A stretch of 64,000 bases of DNA from Micromonospora tarensis (GCF_016803395.1 NZ_JAEVHL010000002.1:1-64000), one strand, 5' to 3'; positions 17,755 through 28,027 are shown, numbered from the stretch's first letter. Notes: generated from the sequence alone by a model not told the origin. Numbers and translations: made by a program.

Positions 17755-19178
17755 GTGACGACGATCCCCAACGTGCTGGCCAACCGGTACGCCTCGCCCG
17801 AGTTGGTCGCCCTCTGGTCTCCGGAGGAGAAGGTCCGGATGGAGCGGCGGCTCTGGCTCGCTGTGCTCCGCGCTCAGCGCGATCTGGGCGTGCCGGTCCC
17901 GGACGGGGTGGTCGAGGCGTACGAGCGGGTGCTCGACCAGGTCGACCTGGCCTCGATCGCGGAGCGCGAGCGGGTCACCCGGCATGACGTGAAGGCCCGG
18001 ATCGAGGAGTTCAGCGCGCTCGCCGGGCACGAGCACGTGCACAAGGGGATGACCTCGCGGGATCTCACCGAGAACGTCGAGCAGCTCCAGGTGCGTGCCT
18101 CGCTGGAGTTGATCAGGGACCGGGTGGTGGCCACCCTCGCCCGGTTGGCCTGGCTGGCTCACGAGCATTCCGAGCTGGTCATGACCGGTCGTTCGCACAA
18201 CGTGGCGGCGCAGGCCACCACGCTGGGCAAGCGCTTCGCGTCGGCGGCGGAGGAGCTGCTGATCGCGTACCAGCGGCTGGAGGAGCTGATCGCCCGCTAT
18301 CCGTTGCGAGGGATCAAGGGACCGGTCGGCACGGCGGCCGACCAGCTCGACCTCTTCGACGGCGACGCCGACAAGGTGACCGAGTTGGAGCGGCGGGTCG
18401 CCGAGCACCTCGGTTTCTCAAGGGTGCTGGACAGTGTCGGGCAGGTCTACCCGCGCTCGCTGGACTTCGACGTGCTGGCCGCGCTGGCCCAGACCGCCGC
18501 CGCGCCGTCGTCGCTGGCCACCACGATTCGGCTGATGGTCGGTCAGGAGCTGGCGACCGAGGGCTTCAAACCGGGTCAGGTCGGTTCCAGCGCGATGCCG
18601 CACAAGATGAACACCCGCTCGTCGGAGCGGGTGAACGGCTTCGCGGTGATCATCCGGGGCTACCTGTCGATGGTCGGTGAGCTGGCCGGGGACCAGTGGA
18701 ACGAGGGGGACGTGTCCTGCTCGGTGGTCCGCCGGGTGGCCCTGCCGGACGCCTTCTTCGCCGCCGACGGGCTGTTCCAGACCTTCCTCACCGTGCTCGA
18801 CGAGTTCGGCGCGTACCCGGCGGTGATCAACCGGGAGCTGGAGCGGTTCCTGCCCTTCCTGGCGACCACGAAGATCCTGGTGGCGGCGGTCCGGCGGGGC
18901 GTCGGCCGGGAGGTCGCCCACGAGGTGATCAAGGAGCACGCGGTGGCGGTGGCCCTGGCCATGCGGGAGAAGGGCGTGCCGGAGAACGACTTCTTCGACC
19001 GGTTGGCGGCGGACGGCCGGCTCGGCCTGTCCCGGGCCGACATCGACGCTCTGGTCGCCGACCGCAGCGCCTTCGTGGGCGCGCCCAGGCCCAGGTGGCC
19101 GCCATCACCCGACGCATCACCAAGGTGGTCGAAACCCACCCAGAAGCAGCCACCTACTCCCCACCCCCCATCCTCTAA
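17755..19178 (+). pseudogene. purB: Adenylosuccinate lyase, frameshifted near the C-terminus
   Basis: PurB cleaves SAICAR to AICAR and adenylosuccinate to AMP, each with release of fumarate. The fumarase-family signature is QVGSSAMPHKMN, with the catalytic His in TGRSHNVAAQ and GHEHVHKGMTSRDLTENVE broken over residues 95-115. GTG at 17755 gives the usual start (VTTIPNVLANRYAS). After AFVGA the frame is lost near 19083; adding one G gives AQAQVAAITRRITKVVE and a stop at 19178, for 474 residues as in other actinobacteria. Because purB is normally needed for growth without purines, an assembly error is more likely than a true pseudogene. Confidence 0.88.
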
Positions 19179-19196
19179 CCCGCACCCCCTGCCCCT

Positions 19197-19257
19197 GTTG
19201 ATCATGAAGTTATCGCCAGGACACGCCGGTCGGAGTGGCAACAACTTCATGATCAAC
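19197..19257. repeat. 61-bp palindrome, family A (second copy)
   Basis: The arms GTTGATCATGAAGTT and AACTTCATGATCAAC frame a 31-base centre that is itself partly paired. It has the same length and sequence type as 1168-1228. It sits between the convergent purB and ybjQ-like genes, a position that suits a two-way terminator. Confidence 0.75.
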
Positions 19258-19273
19258 GCGGTGGGGTGGGGGG

Positions 19274-19732
19274 TTAGTCGCCGGTGGGGGTTTCGGCGGC
19301 GGTGCGGAGGTTGGGGGCGCTGGCCGGTTCGGCGATGCCGCCTGGCGACTCGGTGAAGCCCGCCTCGTGCGTGCTGCCCGCCGCCACCGCCGGCTGGTCG
19401 GGTGGCATCACCTCGGGCATCTTGGGTACGGCGACCACCGCCGTGCCGTACGCGCAGATCTCCATCCACATCTCGCCGCAGTCCCGGCTGTCGAAGCGCA
19501 TGCCGATCACCGCGTTCGCGCCGAGTCGTAGCGCCTCCTCGCCGAGGCGGGCCACCGAGTCGGTGCGCCACCGGGTCAGGTTGTCCGGGGCCATCGGGTC
19601 GTACGCGCCACCGCGCAGGTTCTTGACACCCTCGCGGTACGGGTTGCGCGTCCTGGCCATCGATGACACCACCTCACCGAGAACCTGGCGGATCTCGTAC
19701 CCAGGTAGTTGCTCCGTCGTCACGACCAGCAC
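19274..19732 (-). CDS. YbjQ-family (DUF74) protein
   Basis: 152 residues. The YbjQ/heavy-metal-binding fold is at residues 1-105 (LVVTTEQLPGYEIRQVLG, then GANAVIGMRFDSR), followed by a low-complexity tail of about 45 residues. The family forms pentameric rings and its role is unknown. GTG at 19732 gives the family N-terminus; the frame is open further upstream without family sequence. It converges with purB across the family A palindrome. Confidence 0.85.
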   Translation of the reverse strand: MLVVTTEQLPGYEIRQVLGEVVSSMARTRNPYREGVKNLRGGAYDPMAPDNLTRWRTDSVARLGEEALRLGANAVIGMRFDSRDCGEMWMEICAYGTAVVAVPKMPEVMPPDQPAVAAGSTHEAGFTESPGGIAEPASAPNLRTAAETPTGD

Positions 19733-19859
19733 GTTTCTGATGCTGTCAGGAGTGGCGTGACCCGATCGGGTGCCTTGTTCACCTGATCGGATGCTGCAAA
19801 ACGGCGCGGCGCGGACGGCCGGCACGGGACCGACCATCCGCGCGCCGCGGCGCTAACCG

Positions 19860-20543
19860 TCAGACACCGGCCGTCGCGGTGATCCAGGCCCGGTTGTACG
19901 CGACGCTGCCGTAGTTCTGGATGCTCTGCCCGTCGGCGGTGGAGGCGACGCCGACCTGCTGGCCGTTGTAGAACTGCGGGCCACCCGAGTCGCCACGCCA
20001 GGCGTTGCCGTTGATCCTGGTGCTGCGGATCGCCTGCCCGCCGTACGCGTCGGTCACGCTGTTGCTGGTCACCCGGACGGTGGCGGTCTTCAGCACGGTC
20101 GACGCGGAGCAGCCGCTGTAGCAGGTCATGCCCCACCCGTAGATCGAGTTCGTGGAGTTGATCGGCGGGTTGCTGTTGGCCAGGGTCACCGTCGAGGTGC
20201 TGACCGCGCTGGAGAGCCGCATGAGCGCGAGGTCGCTGCGGGTGTAGGTGGCGCTGACCGTACGGGTGACCCCGCCGGAGGTGCGGTTCACGCTGCCGAC
20301 CCGGACGGACATGGTGCCGCTGATGCAGTGCCGGGCGGTGAGCACCCACTGCGGGGCGATGACGCTTCCGGAGCAGGTGAACGAGCCGTTGCTGAGCACC
20401 GCGGCGGCCCAGGGCGCGGAGGAGACGGTGTCACCACCGATGATGGGTTGCGGGCCGGCGGGGGCGGCGACGGCTCCGGATGAGGCGCCGAAGACGCCGA
20501 TCATCGCGGTGCCGAGCAGGGCGAGCAGGGGGCGGATGCGCAT
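19860..20543 (-). CDS. Secreted trypsin-like serine protease
   Basis: 227 residues with a signal peptide (MRIRPLLALLGTAMIGVFG, cleavage near AVAAPA) and a short propeptide before IIGGDTV, the typical mature N-terminus. The catalytic triad is His in LTARHC, Asp in SDLALMRL and Ser in GDSGGPQF. Cysteine pairs fit the chymotrypsin fold. It is exported by Sec and acts outside the cell, probably in protein degradation. It is read leftward, away from purS, across a 356-bp gap. Confidence 0.93.
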   Translation of the reverse strand: MRIRPLLALLGTAMIGVFGASSGAVAAPAGPQPIIGGDTVSSAPWAAAVLSNGSFTCSGSVIAPQWVLTARHCISGTMSVRVGSVNRTSGGVTRTVSATYTRSDLALMRLSSAVSTSTVTLANSNPPINSTNSIYGWGMTCYSGCSASTVLKTATVRVTSNSVTDAYGGQAIRSTRINGNAWRGDSGGPQFYNGQQVGVASTADGQSIQNYGSVAYNRAWITATAGV

Positions 20544-20899
20544 CGGGTGGACTCCTTGGACGGGGCGGGCCCGGGGTCGCCGGGTGCGGGAAGGGGCGGC
20601 AGCGGGGGTTCCCGCCGACGCCCAATCGACTTACGTCGATGTACAGTAGAGCCCGCCGTGATCGTTATCAAGCCTCCGATTGAGATTGATCAATGTAACG
20701 ATTCGGCCACCTGCTGCGCCTTGAATGCCCTGCTCGGGTCACCTTTCGCGCCTGGCGGGTCGCCTTGGGCGTCGGTAATGTTGATCACTGCCTGAACTGC
20801 GGCCGGCCGGTGCGTCCGTGGCGGTATCTGCCAGGTACGCTGGCTGCGCTCGCCCGTTGTGGGTCGGCACCCAACTGCGTACACAGTCAGGAGTGCCCA
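20544..20899. other. Divergent intergenic region protease/purS
   Basis: A 356-bp gap holding the promoters of the protease (leftward) and purSQL (rightward). The AT-richer part at 20630-20780 includes the perfect palindrome ATTGATCAAT (20685-20694) and TGTTGATCAC near 20780, possible operators. No riboswitch or RNA gene is recognised. purS has GGAG 7 bases before its start. Confidence 0.5.
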
Positions 20900-21163
20900 G
20901 TGCCTCGCGTCGTCGTCGACGTCATGCTCAAGCCCGAGATCCTCGATCCGCAGGGCCAGGCCGTCGCAAACGCGCTGCCCCGGCTCGGCGTCGGTGATGT
21001 CGCCTCGGTTCGGATCGGCAGGCGGATCGAGATCGAGTTCACCGGTGAACCGGACCTGGACCGTGCTCGGGAGATTGCCGACAAACTGCTCGCCAACCCG
21101 GTCATCGAGGACTTCACCGTCCGCCTGGTCGAGGCCGACGAGACCGCGGACGCCCGCTCGTGA
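20900..21163 (+). CDS. purS: FGAM synthase subunit PurS
   Basis: 87 residues. Small subunit that joins PurQ and PurL in the formylglycinamidine ribonucleotide synthase complex and helps pass ammonia between them. It begins [20 protein letters not shown], the standard PurS start, with [12 protein letters not shown] in the middle. GTG at 20900 follows a GGAG site. Its stop overlaps the purQ start by 4 bases (GTGA), and the order purS-purQ-purL is the usual one. Confidence 0.96.
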   Translation: MPRVVVDVMLKPEILDPQGQAVANALPRLGVGDVASVRIGRRIEIEFTGEPDLDRAREIADKLLANPVIEDFTVRLVEADETADARS

Positions 21164-21843
21164 CCGCCCGGGTCGGTGTGGTCACCTTCCCCGGCTCGCT
21201 CGACGACGGGGACGCGGCCCGGGCCGTCCGGATCGCCGGCGCCGAGCCGGTCCGGCTCTGGCACGGCGACGCGGAGCTGCACGGCGTGGACGCGGTCGTC
21301 CTGCCCGGCGGGTTCTCCTACGGTGACTACCTGCGGTGCGGTGCCATCGCCCGGTTCGCCCCGGTGATGGAGACGATCGTGGACGCCGCGCAGGGTGGCC
21401 TGCCGGTGCTCGGCATCTGCAACGGCTTCCAGATCCTGTGCGAGGCGCACCTGCTGCCCGGCGCGCTCACCCGAAACCAGCACCTGCACTTCCGCAACCG
21501 GGACCAGGTCCTCCGCATCGAGTCGGCCGGGACCGCGTGGACCAACGCGTTCCAGCCCGGCCAGGAGGTGCTGATCCCGGTCAAGAACGGCGAGGGCTGC
21601 TACGTCGCGGACACCGCGACGCTGGACCAGCTCGAAGCCGAGGGTCGCGTGGTGGCCCGGTACGTCGGCGGCAACCCCAACGGGTCCCAGCGCGACATCG
21701 CCGCGATCACCAACGCCGCCGGCAACGTGGTCGGCATCATGCCGCACCCCGAGCACGCGGTGGAGGCGCTCACCGGCCCCTCGCTCGACGGTCTCGGCTT
21801 CTTCACGTCGGCCCTCAAGCACCTGGTCGGGGCGCCAGCGTGA
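21160..21843 (+). CDS. purQ: FGAM synthase subunit PurQ (glutaminase)
   Basis: 227 residues. Class I glutamine amidotransferase subunit that supplies ammonia to PurL. The nucleophile is in [11 protein letters not shown], and the His-Glu pair in [11 protein letters not shown]. It overlaps purS by 4 bases. Its stop codon is part of a GTGAG-type repeat (21840 onward) that separates it from purL by about 106 bp, an unusual gap inside a tight operon. Confidence 0.97.
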   Translation: MTARVGVVTFPGSLDDGDAARAVRIAGAEPVRLWHGDAELHGVDAVVLPGGFSYGDYLRCGAIARFAPVMETIVDAAQGGLPVLGICNGFQILCEAHLLPGALTRNQHLHFRNRDQVLRIESAGTAWTNAFQPGQEVLIPVKNGEGCYVADTATLDQLEAEGRVVARYVGGNPNGSQRDIAAITNAAGNVVGIMPHPEHAVEALTGPSLDGLGFFTSALKHLVGAPA

Positions 21844-21949
21844 GTGCGAGGAGTGAGCCGGTTCCGCGAGCCCCGCAGTCGCGAACCAGAAGTGGTGCCG
21901 TGAGTGCGAGGAGCGACTCCGGCGGGCACCAGCGCAGCGAGGAGAGGTC
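21840..21949 (+). repeat. GTGAG-type tandem repeat between purQ and purL
   Basis: Two units start at 21840 and 21900 with GTGAGTGCGAGGAG. The first overlaps the purQ stop codon (GTGA) and contains CGAGCCCCGCAGTCGCGAAC, which is shared with the repeat at 38276-38387. Both units could serve as in-frame or out-of-frame starts, but PurL-type sequence begins only at the ATG at 21950, preceded by GAGGAGAGG. Confidence 0.8.
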
Positions 21950-24589
21950 ATGACCACCCATCCGGATCCGGTGCGGGACACCCCGGAGGCGTACACCGCC
22001 CCGACGCAGCCGGCCGAGCCCAACCCGGCGTCGCCGGCCGCCGTCGTCTGGACCGAGGGCGTGGACACCGTGCCGCGTGCCGGTGGCACCCCCGGCGAAC
22101 TTCAGCCGTACACCGAGCTGGGTCTGCGCGACGACGAGTACGACCGGATCCGGCAGATCCTCGGCCGCCGGCCCACGCAGTCCGAGCTCGCCATGTACTC
22201 GATCATGTGGAGCGAGCACTGCTCCTACAAGTCGAGCAAGGTGCACCTGCGCCAGTTCGGTGAGAAGGCCCCGCACAGCGACCGGCTGCTCGCCGGCATC
22301 GGCGAGAACGCCGGCGTCGTGCGGATCTCCGACGAGCTGGCGGTGACCTTCAAGGTCGAGTCGCACAACCACCCGAGCTTTGTCGAGCCGTACCAGGGCG
22401 CGGCCACCGGCGTCGGCGGCATCGTCCGGGACATCCTCGCCATGGGCGCCCGCCCGGTCGCGGTGATGGACCCGCTGCGCTTCGGTGCCGCGGACCACCC
22501 GGACACCGCCCGGGTGCTCACCGGCGTGGTCGCCGGTGTCGGCGGCTACGGCAACTGCCTCGGCCTGCCCAACATCGGTGGCGAGCTGGTCTTCGACCCC
22601 TCCTACCAGGGCAACCCGCTGCTGAACGCGCTCTGCCTGGGCGTGCTGCCGGTCGACCGGCTGCAGAACAAGGCCGCCGCCGGGCCGGGCAACGTTGTCG
22701 TTCTGATGGGTGCCAAGACCGGTCGCGACGGCATCGGCGGCGTCTCGGTGCTGGCCAGCGCCACCTTCGACGAGGCCAGCCAGCAGCGCCGCCCCGCCGT
22801 GCAGGTCGGCGACCCGTTCACCGAGAAGCTGCTGATCGAGGCGTGCCTGGAGCTGTACGACGGCCAACTGGTCGTCGGCATCCAGGACCTCGGCGGTGCC
22901 GGGCTGACCTGTGCGCTCACCGAGACCGCCGCCGCTGCCGGCACCGGCATGCGGGTCTGGCTTGAGCGGGTGCCGCTGCGCGAGCCCTCGATGGACCCGC
23001 ACGAGATCCTGGCCAGCGAGTCGCAGGAGCGGATGCTGCTGGTCGTCGAGCCGGACAAGCTCGACGCGGTGCTCAAGACCGCCGAGAAGTGGGGCGTGCT
23101 CGCCACCGCGATCGGCGAGGTCACCGCCCCGGAGCCGGACGGCCGTCCGGGCCGGTTGCTGATCACCTGGCAGGACCACCTGGTCGTGGACGTGCCGCCG
23201 GGCTCGCTCGTCGACGACGGCCCGGTCTACGCCCGGCCCATGCGGGAGCCGGCCGACCTGATCCTGCTCCAGGCCGACCGGGCCGAGACGTTGCCCCGCC
23301 CGGCCGACCCGCAGGCGCTGCGGGAGACCGTGCTGCGCATGATCGCGTCGCCCAACCTGGCCGACAAGACCTGGGTCACCGAGCAGTACGACCGCTACGT
23401 GCTGGGCAACACGGTGCTCGCCCAGCCGGAGGACGGCGGCGTGATCCGGATCGACGAGCGGACCGGGCTCGGCGTGGCGCTGTCGGTGGACGGCAACGGC
23501 CGCTACACCCGGCTGGACCCGTACAACGGCACCAAGCTGGCCCTGGCCGAGGCGTACCGGAACGTCGCGGTGACCGGCGCGAAGCCGATCGCCGTCACCA
23601 ACTGCCTCAACTTCGGCTCGCCGGAGGACCCGGGCGTGATGTGGCAGTTCGCCGAGGCCGTGCGCGGCCTGGCGGACGGCTGCCTCGAGCTCGGCATCCC
23701 GGTGACCGGCGGCAACGTCAGCTTCTACAACCAGACCGGCGCCGCGCCCATCCACCCGACCCCGGTGGTCGGCGTGCTGGGCGTGCTGGACAACGTCGCC
23801 AACCGGGTGCCGATGGGCTTCGTGCCGCGCGCCGGTGGCGACCACGACCAGCTCTACCTGCTCGGCGAGACGAACGTCGAGCTGTCCGGCTCGGAGTGGG
23901 CCTGGGTGACGCACGAGCACCTCGGCGGCATCCCGCCGCAGGTCGACCTCGCCCGGGAGAAGGCGCTCGCCGACCTGCTGGCCGAGGCGGCCCGCGTCGG
24001 TCACCTCAGCTCGGCACACGACCTCTCCGACGGGGGCCTCGCCCAGAGCCTGGTCGAGTCCTGCCTGCGTCGCGGCGTCGGTGCCCGGATCGCCGTGCCG
24101 GAGCAGTTCGCCGAGGGCTCGATGCCGTTCGTCTACCTGTTCAGCGAGTCCGCCACGCGGGCGCTGGTGTCGGTTCCGCGCGGTCACGACAAGGCGTTCG
24201 CGGCGCTCTGCGCCGAGCGGGGCGTGCCGTTCGAGCTGATCGGCGTCACCGACCCGTCCGGCAATGCGCTGGAGGTGCACGGCCAGTTCCGGATCGAGCT
24301 GGACGAACTGCGCGCCGCCCACACCGAGACGTTGCCCCGCCTGTTCGGCGGCTCGGCGGCCGTCGAGGTGCCCGCGCCGGCCGCCGGCGTGGCCGGTGCG
24401 GTCGAGGCCGTTCCGCTGCCGGGCGACCCGGCCGAGCCGGTCGACCCGGCCGAGGTGGTCTCCGAGCCGATCGCCTCTTCGGGGCCCTCCCCGGAGACCG
24501 GCGCGGTCGAGCCGATCGGCTCCGAGCGGTCCGGTGCGGTGTCCGAGTCTGACTCCGGTGTCACCGAACCGGCGCCTGACGAGCGCTGA
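21950..24589 (+). CDS. purL: FGAM synthase subunit PurL
   Basis: Catalytic subunit that converts FGAR to FGAM with ATP and ammonia from PurQ. Family motifs include [12 protein letters not shown], the Mg/ATP loop [19 protein letters not shown], and [11 protein letters not shown]. At 879 residues it is longer than the usual 740-770: about 40 residues precede the domain and about 75 low-complexity residues (Pro/Ala/Glu/Ser rich) follow it. ATG at 21950 has a strong ribosome site; the N-terminal extra residues could mean a later start. Reading frame is intact. Confidence 0.96.
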   Translation: MTTHPDPVRDTPEAYTAPTQPAEPNPASPAAVVWTEGVDTVPRAGGTPGELQPYTELGLRDDEYDRIRQILGRRPTQSELAMYSIMWSEHCSYKSSKVHLRQFGEKAPHSDRLLAGIGENAGVVRISDELAVTFKVESHNHPSFVEPYQGAATGVGGIVRDILAMGARPVAVMDPLRFGAADHPDTARVLTGVVAGVGGYGNCLGLPNIGGELVFDPSYQGNPLLNALCLGVLPVDRLQNKAAAGPGNVVVLMGAKTGRDGIGGVSVLASATFDEASQQRRPAVQVGDPFTEKLLIEACLELYDGQLVVGIQDLGGAGLTCALTETAAAAGTGMRVWLERVPLREPSMDPHEILASESQERMLLVVEPDKLDAVLKTAEKWGVLATAIGEVTAPEPDGRPGRLLITWQDHLVVDVPPGSLVDDGPVYARPMREPADLILLQADRAETLPRPADPQALRETVLRMIASPNLADKTWVTEQYDRYVLGNTVLAQPEDGGVIRIDERTGLGVALSVDGNGRYTRLDPYNGTKLALAEAYRNVAVTGAKPIAVTNCLNFGSPEDPGVMWQFAEAVRGLADGCLELGIPVTGGNVSFYNQTGAAPIHPTPVVGVLGVLDNVANRVPMGFVPRAGGDHDQLYLLGETNVELSGSEWAWVTHEHLGGIPPQVDLAREKALADLLAEAARVGHLSSAHDLSDGGLAQSLVESCLRRGVGARIAVPEQFAEGSMPFVYLFSESATRALVSVPRGHDKAFAALCAERGVPFELIGVTDPSGNALEVHGQFRIELDELRAAHTETLPRLFGGSAAVEVPAPAAGVAGAVEAVPLPGDPAEPVDPAEVVSEPIASSGPSPETGAVEPIGSERSGAVSESDSGVTEPAPDER

Positions 24590-24593
24590 GGCG

Positions 24594-25348
24594 GTGGCGG
24601 CCACCGTCTACGGCCAACCCGGTTCCGGCGCCCGGTTCGACTGGGGGCTGACCGGGGCTGCCGAACTCGGTCGGGTCTGTGCCGCGCTGGTGGTGGTGGA
24701 CGTGTTGTCGTTCACCACCGCCGTGGAGGTGGCGCTCGCCCGTGGCATGCGGGTGCACCCGTTTCCGTGGGGTGCGCAGGCCGCCGAGTACGCCGTGCGG
24801 GTCGGGGCGGTCGCCGCGGTCGGTCGGCGGCAGGTGACAGCGGCCCATCCGTGGTCGCTCTCGCCCGCCGCGCTGAGCACCGCACCCGTGGTGGCGGACC
24901 TGGTGCTGCCCTCGCCGAACGGCTCCGCCATCAGCGCCGCCGCCAGCGCACCGGCCTGCCGGTGGTCGCGGGCTGTCTGCGTAACGCACGGGCCGTCGGG
25001 CGTTGGCTGCGCCGCCAGGGGTACGGCACGGTGGACGCTCCGATCGGCGTGATCGCTTCCGGGGAGCGGTGGCCGGACGGCTCGCTGCGCCCGTCCGTGG
25101 AGGACCAGCTCGGTGCCGCCTCCGTCCTGGACGCGCTCTCCGGTGTGCCCGGTGGGCTCTCGGTGGAGGCGGCCATGGCACTCGCCGCGCTGGCGAGCAC
25201 GCCGGATGTGCCGGCCGCGGTGCGGGGCAGCGTCTCCGGGCGGGAGCTGACCGAGAACGGCTTCGCCGGGGACGTGGACATCGCCGTCCGGATCGGCGTG
25301 TCGGACGTCGTGCCGGTGCTGCACCAGGGCGTCTTCTCCGCCGCCTGA
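24594..25348 (+). pseudogene. ComB-like 2-phosphosulfolactate phosphatase, frameshifted
   Basis: The ComB family removes phosphate from 2-phosphosulfolactate in coenzyme M synthesis of methanogens; actinobacterial homologues have no proven role. Family sequence runs VVVDVLSFTTAVEVALARG, LPSPNGSAISAAAS, then changes frame near 24948 to VVAGCLRNARAVGRWL and on to GRELTENGFAGDVDIA. One added base yields SGTGLPVVAG and a protein of about 251 residues. It begins 5 bases after the purL stop, so it is probably co-transcribed with it. Confidence 0.8.
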
Positions 25349-25355
25349 CCGCTCG

Positions 25356-25425
25356 GGCCGCGCCGGCCGCTCGGGCCGTCTGGCCGCGCCGGCCGCTCGG
25401 GCCGTCCGGCCGCGCCGGCCGCCCG
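25356..25425. repeat. 26-bp tandem repeat, about 2.7 copies
   Basis: GGCCGCGCCGGCCGCTCGGG followed by CCGTCT/CCGTCC repeats with a 26-bp period from 25356, 25382 and 25408. It follows the ComB-like stop codon and is non-coding in both directions as far as can be seen. Confidence 0.8.
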
Positions 25426-25445
25426 CATTCGGCGGCCCGTACTCC

Positions 25446-25512
25446 GTGATCAACTCGGCTTCCAGGAAATCGGGGTATCCAGGTCTGCGGGATGGCCCGA
25501 CTTCATTGATCG
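25446..25512. repeat. Imperfect palindrome, family B (TGATCAACTCGGCTTCC)
   Basis: The left arm (25447-25480) is closely similar to both arms of the larger hairpin at 44279-44355, including ATCGGGGTATC. The right arm is degenerate. It lies between convergent genes, just before the terminator at 25537. Confidence 0.6.
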
Positions 25513-25536
25513 CGAGTGGGTCTTGCCGCGAAAACG

Positions 25537-25558
25537 GCCACCCGGAGATCCGGGTGGC
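25537..25558. terminator. Bidirectional Rho-independent terminator
   Basis: GCCACCCGG and CCGGGTGGC form a perfect 9-bp stem with AGAT loop, flanked by GAAAAC on the left and GTTTTC on the right. This gives a T-tract in both directions between the ComB-like gene and the convergent membrane protein gene. Confidence 0.88.
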
Positions 25559-25580
25559 GTTTTCATGTGCTGTGGTGGGG

Positions 25581-27512
25581 TCAGTCGTCCAGCCAGTCGA
25601 GGCGTCGGCCGCCCCGCTCGGTCGGCGGGGTGTCCGGTCGGTTTCGGCCGGCTTGTTGGCCGTAGCCGCCCTGGTCGTAACCGCGCTCGTCGTAGCCGCC
25701 GCCGCGCTGCTGCGGGGGCTCCTGGCCGTAGTTGCCGCCCTGGTCGTAGCCGCCGCCGGCGGGCTGACCGTAGCCGCCCTGGTCGTAACCGCCGGACTCG
25801 GCGCCGCCGTACCCCGCGGTCGGCTCGGCCGCGCGACCGCCGTACGGAGCCGGGTCGGGCTGGCCGTACCCCTGCCCCTGCTCCGGCTGGTAGACGCCGG
25901 TGGCGTACGGGTCGGCCGGTGCCGGGTACTGGGTGCTGTCACCGGTGTACCGGCCGGTTGGTTCGTCGTACCGCTCGCCGTAGGCCGCGCCGCCAGCGGG
26001 AGCCGGCGGGTAGGCGGCGGTCCCGGCCGGAGCGTCGTAGTCACGGCTGCCGTAGCCGCCACCGGCGGCCGGATCGTTGCCGTAACCACCGCCGGAGGTC
26101 GGCGCACCGTAGCCGGCACCGGAACCGGGTGCGGCTCCGTAGCCGTCACCGGCCGCGCCAGCGCCGTAGCCGCCGTCCGGGCCGGCCGGGCCGGCCGGAG
26201 CGCCGTAGCCGCCACCCGACGCGGGCGCGTTGCCATAGCCACCGGCACCGTAACCGCCAGGCGCTGGCTCGTCGCCGTAGCCGGCACCGCCCCAGCCCTG
26301 CTGACCCGCGCCGCCGTACGCCGGCGCCGGAGCGCCGTACGGGTCGGGCGGGACGTCGTCGACCACCGGGCGGTGCATCATCGTCGGTGCCTCGCTCAGC
26401 GCCGCACCGCCGACCATGGTCGGGTCCGCGCCGCCGCCGGGCCGACCGCCGACCACCCTGGTCTGGTCGTCCGCGCCACGGAACCCGCCTCGCGCCGGCG
26501 GCACCACACCGCCGCCACCAGCCTCTGCCGGGGCGTCGTCGTCGCCGTTCTCCTTGCGCTTCATCCAGAGCAGCACGATCGTGCCGACACCGGCGGCCAC
26601 CAGCAGGCCACCGAGCAGGATGATCAGGTACGAGCTGAAGCCACCGCCGCTGTCCTCGTTGTTCGAGGCGTTGTTCGCGGCACCCGGGCTGGCCTCCTCG
26701 CTCGGCTCCTCCTCGGTGCCCTCCTCAAGGGCCTCGTCGGTGGGCGTGGCCTCGGGGGTGGCGGAGGGGGTCGCGGAGGGCGTCACCTCGACCTTGAGCG
26801 CGAGGCTGATCCGCTGGCCGCTGAGGGACTGCCCAGCGGCAGCGTTGATGGTCTTGGTGTTGACCACGTTGTCGAAGGAGGCACCCAGGTCGATCCGGCC
26901 GGGCGCGATCGGCTTCTCGGTGGTCCCGTTGAACCGGAAGTTGCCGCTGCCGTCGCTTGTGGTGTCGAATTGCCGGCCGGTGCTGTCCCGCAGCATGACC
27001 ACCGCGTTCGCGACCGCCTTGCTGTCGGCCTGCGAGATCACCTTGCCGGAGATCGACCGTACCGTCTGGTTCTGCGGCGGCGGCGGCGCGGCCTTGCCCT
27101 TCACCGTCAGCGCAACGTTGGCGGTGTCTGGACCCGAAGCGGCCTCGACCGCCACCGTGATGGTCGCGGTCGCGTCGCCAGCGTTGGCGCTGGCCGCGAT
27201 CCGGACCAGCACCGACCCTTTCGGGCTGGTTCCCAGGCCGCCGCCGGAGAGCTTGACATCGCCGCAGCCACTGGCGCAGCTGACGCCGGACGGCAGGCCG
27301 GAGAGACTGACCTTCGCCGACTCGTCGTCGTCACCCCCGGTGACGCGCACGGTGATCGTGGCGTCGCTGCCGGCGTTTACGGTGACCGAGCCGGGGGAAA
27401 CGTCGACGTCTGCGGCCATTGCCGGTGTGGCGGGGACGGCGAGCAGAGCGCCGGCAACCAGCGCTACGACCACACCGGCCCGCTGCTTCCAGGCACGTCG
27501 GTGTGTTGACAC
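25581..27512 (-). CDS. Signal-anchored surface protein with Cna_B-like domain and Gly/Tyr-rich cytoplasmic tail
   Basis: 643 residues. A signal peptide (AGVVVALVAGALLAVPATPA, cleavage near AMAAD) is followed by a beta-rich domain at about 35-145. A Cna_B/carboxypeptidase-regulatory-like domain (SGKVISQADSKAVANAVVML) spans about 150-240, then a Thr/Pro/Glu linker and one membrane helix (SSYLIILLGGLLVAAGVGTI) near 315-340 ending in KRKEN. About 300 residues rich in GGYG, GGYDQ and PAP repeats would lie in the cytoplasm. GTG at 27512 is chosen for GGAAGG 8 bases upstream. No family name is recognised for the whole. An adhesion or cell-wall sensing role is only inferred. Confidence 0.8.
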   Translation of the reverse strand: MSTHRRAWKQRAGVVVALVAGALLAVPATPAMAADVDVSPGSVTVNAGSDATITVRVTGGDDDESAKVSLSGLPSGVSCASGCGDVKLSGGGLGTSPKGSVLVRIAASANAGDATATITVAVEAASGPDTANVALTVKGKAAPPPPQNQTVRSISGKVISQADSKAVANAVVMLRDSTGRQFDTTSDGSGNFRFNGTTEKPIAPGRIDLGASFDNVVNTKTINAAAGQSLSGQRISLALKVEVTPSATPSATPEATPTDEALEEGTEEEPSEEASPGAANNASNNEDSGGGFSSYLIILLGGLLVAAGVGTIVLLWMKRKENGDDDAPAEAGGGGVVPPARGGFRGADDQTRVVGGRPGGGADPTMVGGAALSEAPTMMHRPVVDDVPPDPYGAPAPAYGGAGQQGWGGAGYGDEPAPGGYGAGGYGNAPASGGGYGAPAGPAGPDGGYGAGAAGDGYGAAPGSGAGYGAPTSGGGYGNDPAAGGGYGSRDYDAPAGTAAYPPAPAGGAAYGERYDEPTGRYTGDSTQYPAPADPYATGVYQPEQGQGYGQPDPAPYGGRAAEPTAGYGGAESGGYDQGGYGQPAGGGYDQGGNYGQEPPQQRGGGYDERGYDQGGYGQQAGRNRPDTPPTERGGRRLDWLDD

Positions 27513-27673
27513 GTCCACCGCCTTCCGGGCTGACTTCCCTCTGACCGGCGGGGCGCCGGGCCGGGGATCATCACGGTACGAATACGCCGTCGGCAACTAT
27601 GCCTTGTCCGACTGCGTCAGCGCGACCCAGGGCCAGCGTCCGGTGTCTGGCCTGGGGGTCGTATCGTCCCGTC

Positions 27674-28027
27674 GTGTCCTCTCCGCACAGTAAGTCCGCC
27701 GCCGTTGTAGCGGCGTTGTCGGCGCTCGACGAGGGGCGTACGCCCGAACGGCCGGTGTTCCGAGAGGCGGTCCGGTCGTTGTTGGCCGTCCTCGCGGAGC
27801 GCGCCCCCGGCCGATCGGTGGAGGTGCGTGTCCCACCATACGGTGCGATCCAGTGCGTACCGGGACCTCGACACACCAGAGGAAATCCACCAAATGTGGT
27901 CGAGATGGCCCCGGATACCTGGCTGGAGTTGGCCACCGGGCGGCTCGACTGGGATCAGGCGGTCACGGAGGGTCGCCTTCAGGTGAGTGGGAACCGCGCG
28001 GACCTCTCGGCCTACCTGCCCCTCTAG
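27674..28027 (+). CDS. Sterol-carrier-family-like small protein
   Basis: 117 residues, cytoplasmic. The sequence from [18 protein letters not shown] to [15 protein letters not shown] and [14 protein letters not shown] resembles the small actinobacterial sterol-carrier-family proteins found next to purF. GTG at 27674 follows TATCGT (27662-27667) by 6 nt, a leaderless-type promoter. Ligand and role are unknown. Confidence 0.75.
   Translation: MSSPHSKSAAVVAALSALDEGRTPERPVFREAVRSLLAVLAERAPGRSVEVRVPPYGAIQCVPGPRHTRGNPPNVVEMAPDTWLELATGRLDWDQAVTEGRLQVSGNRADLSAYLPL

Noticed and set aside
21815..24604. 929-aa open frame on the minus strand
   Set aside because: It is antisense to purL, has no recognisable domain, and is the usual high-GC shadow frame.
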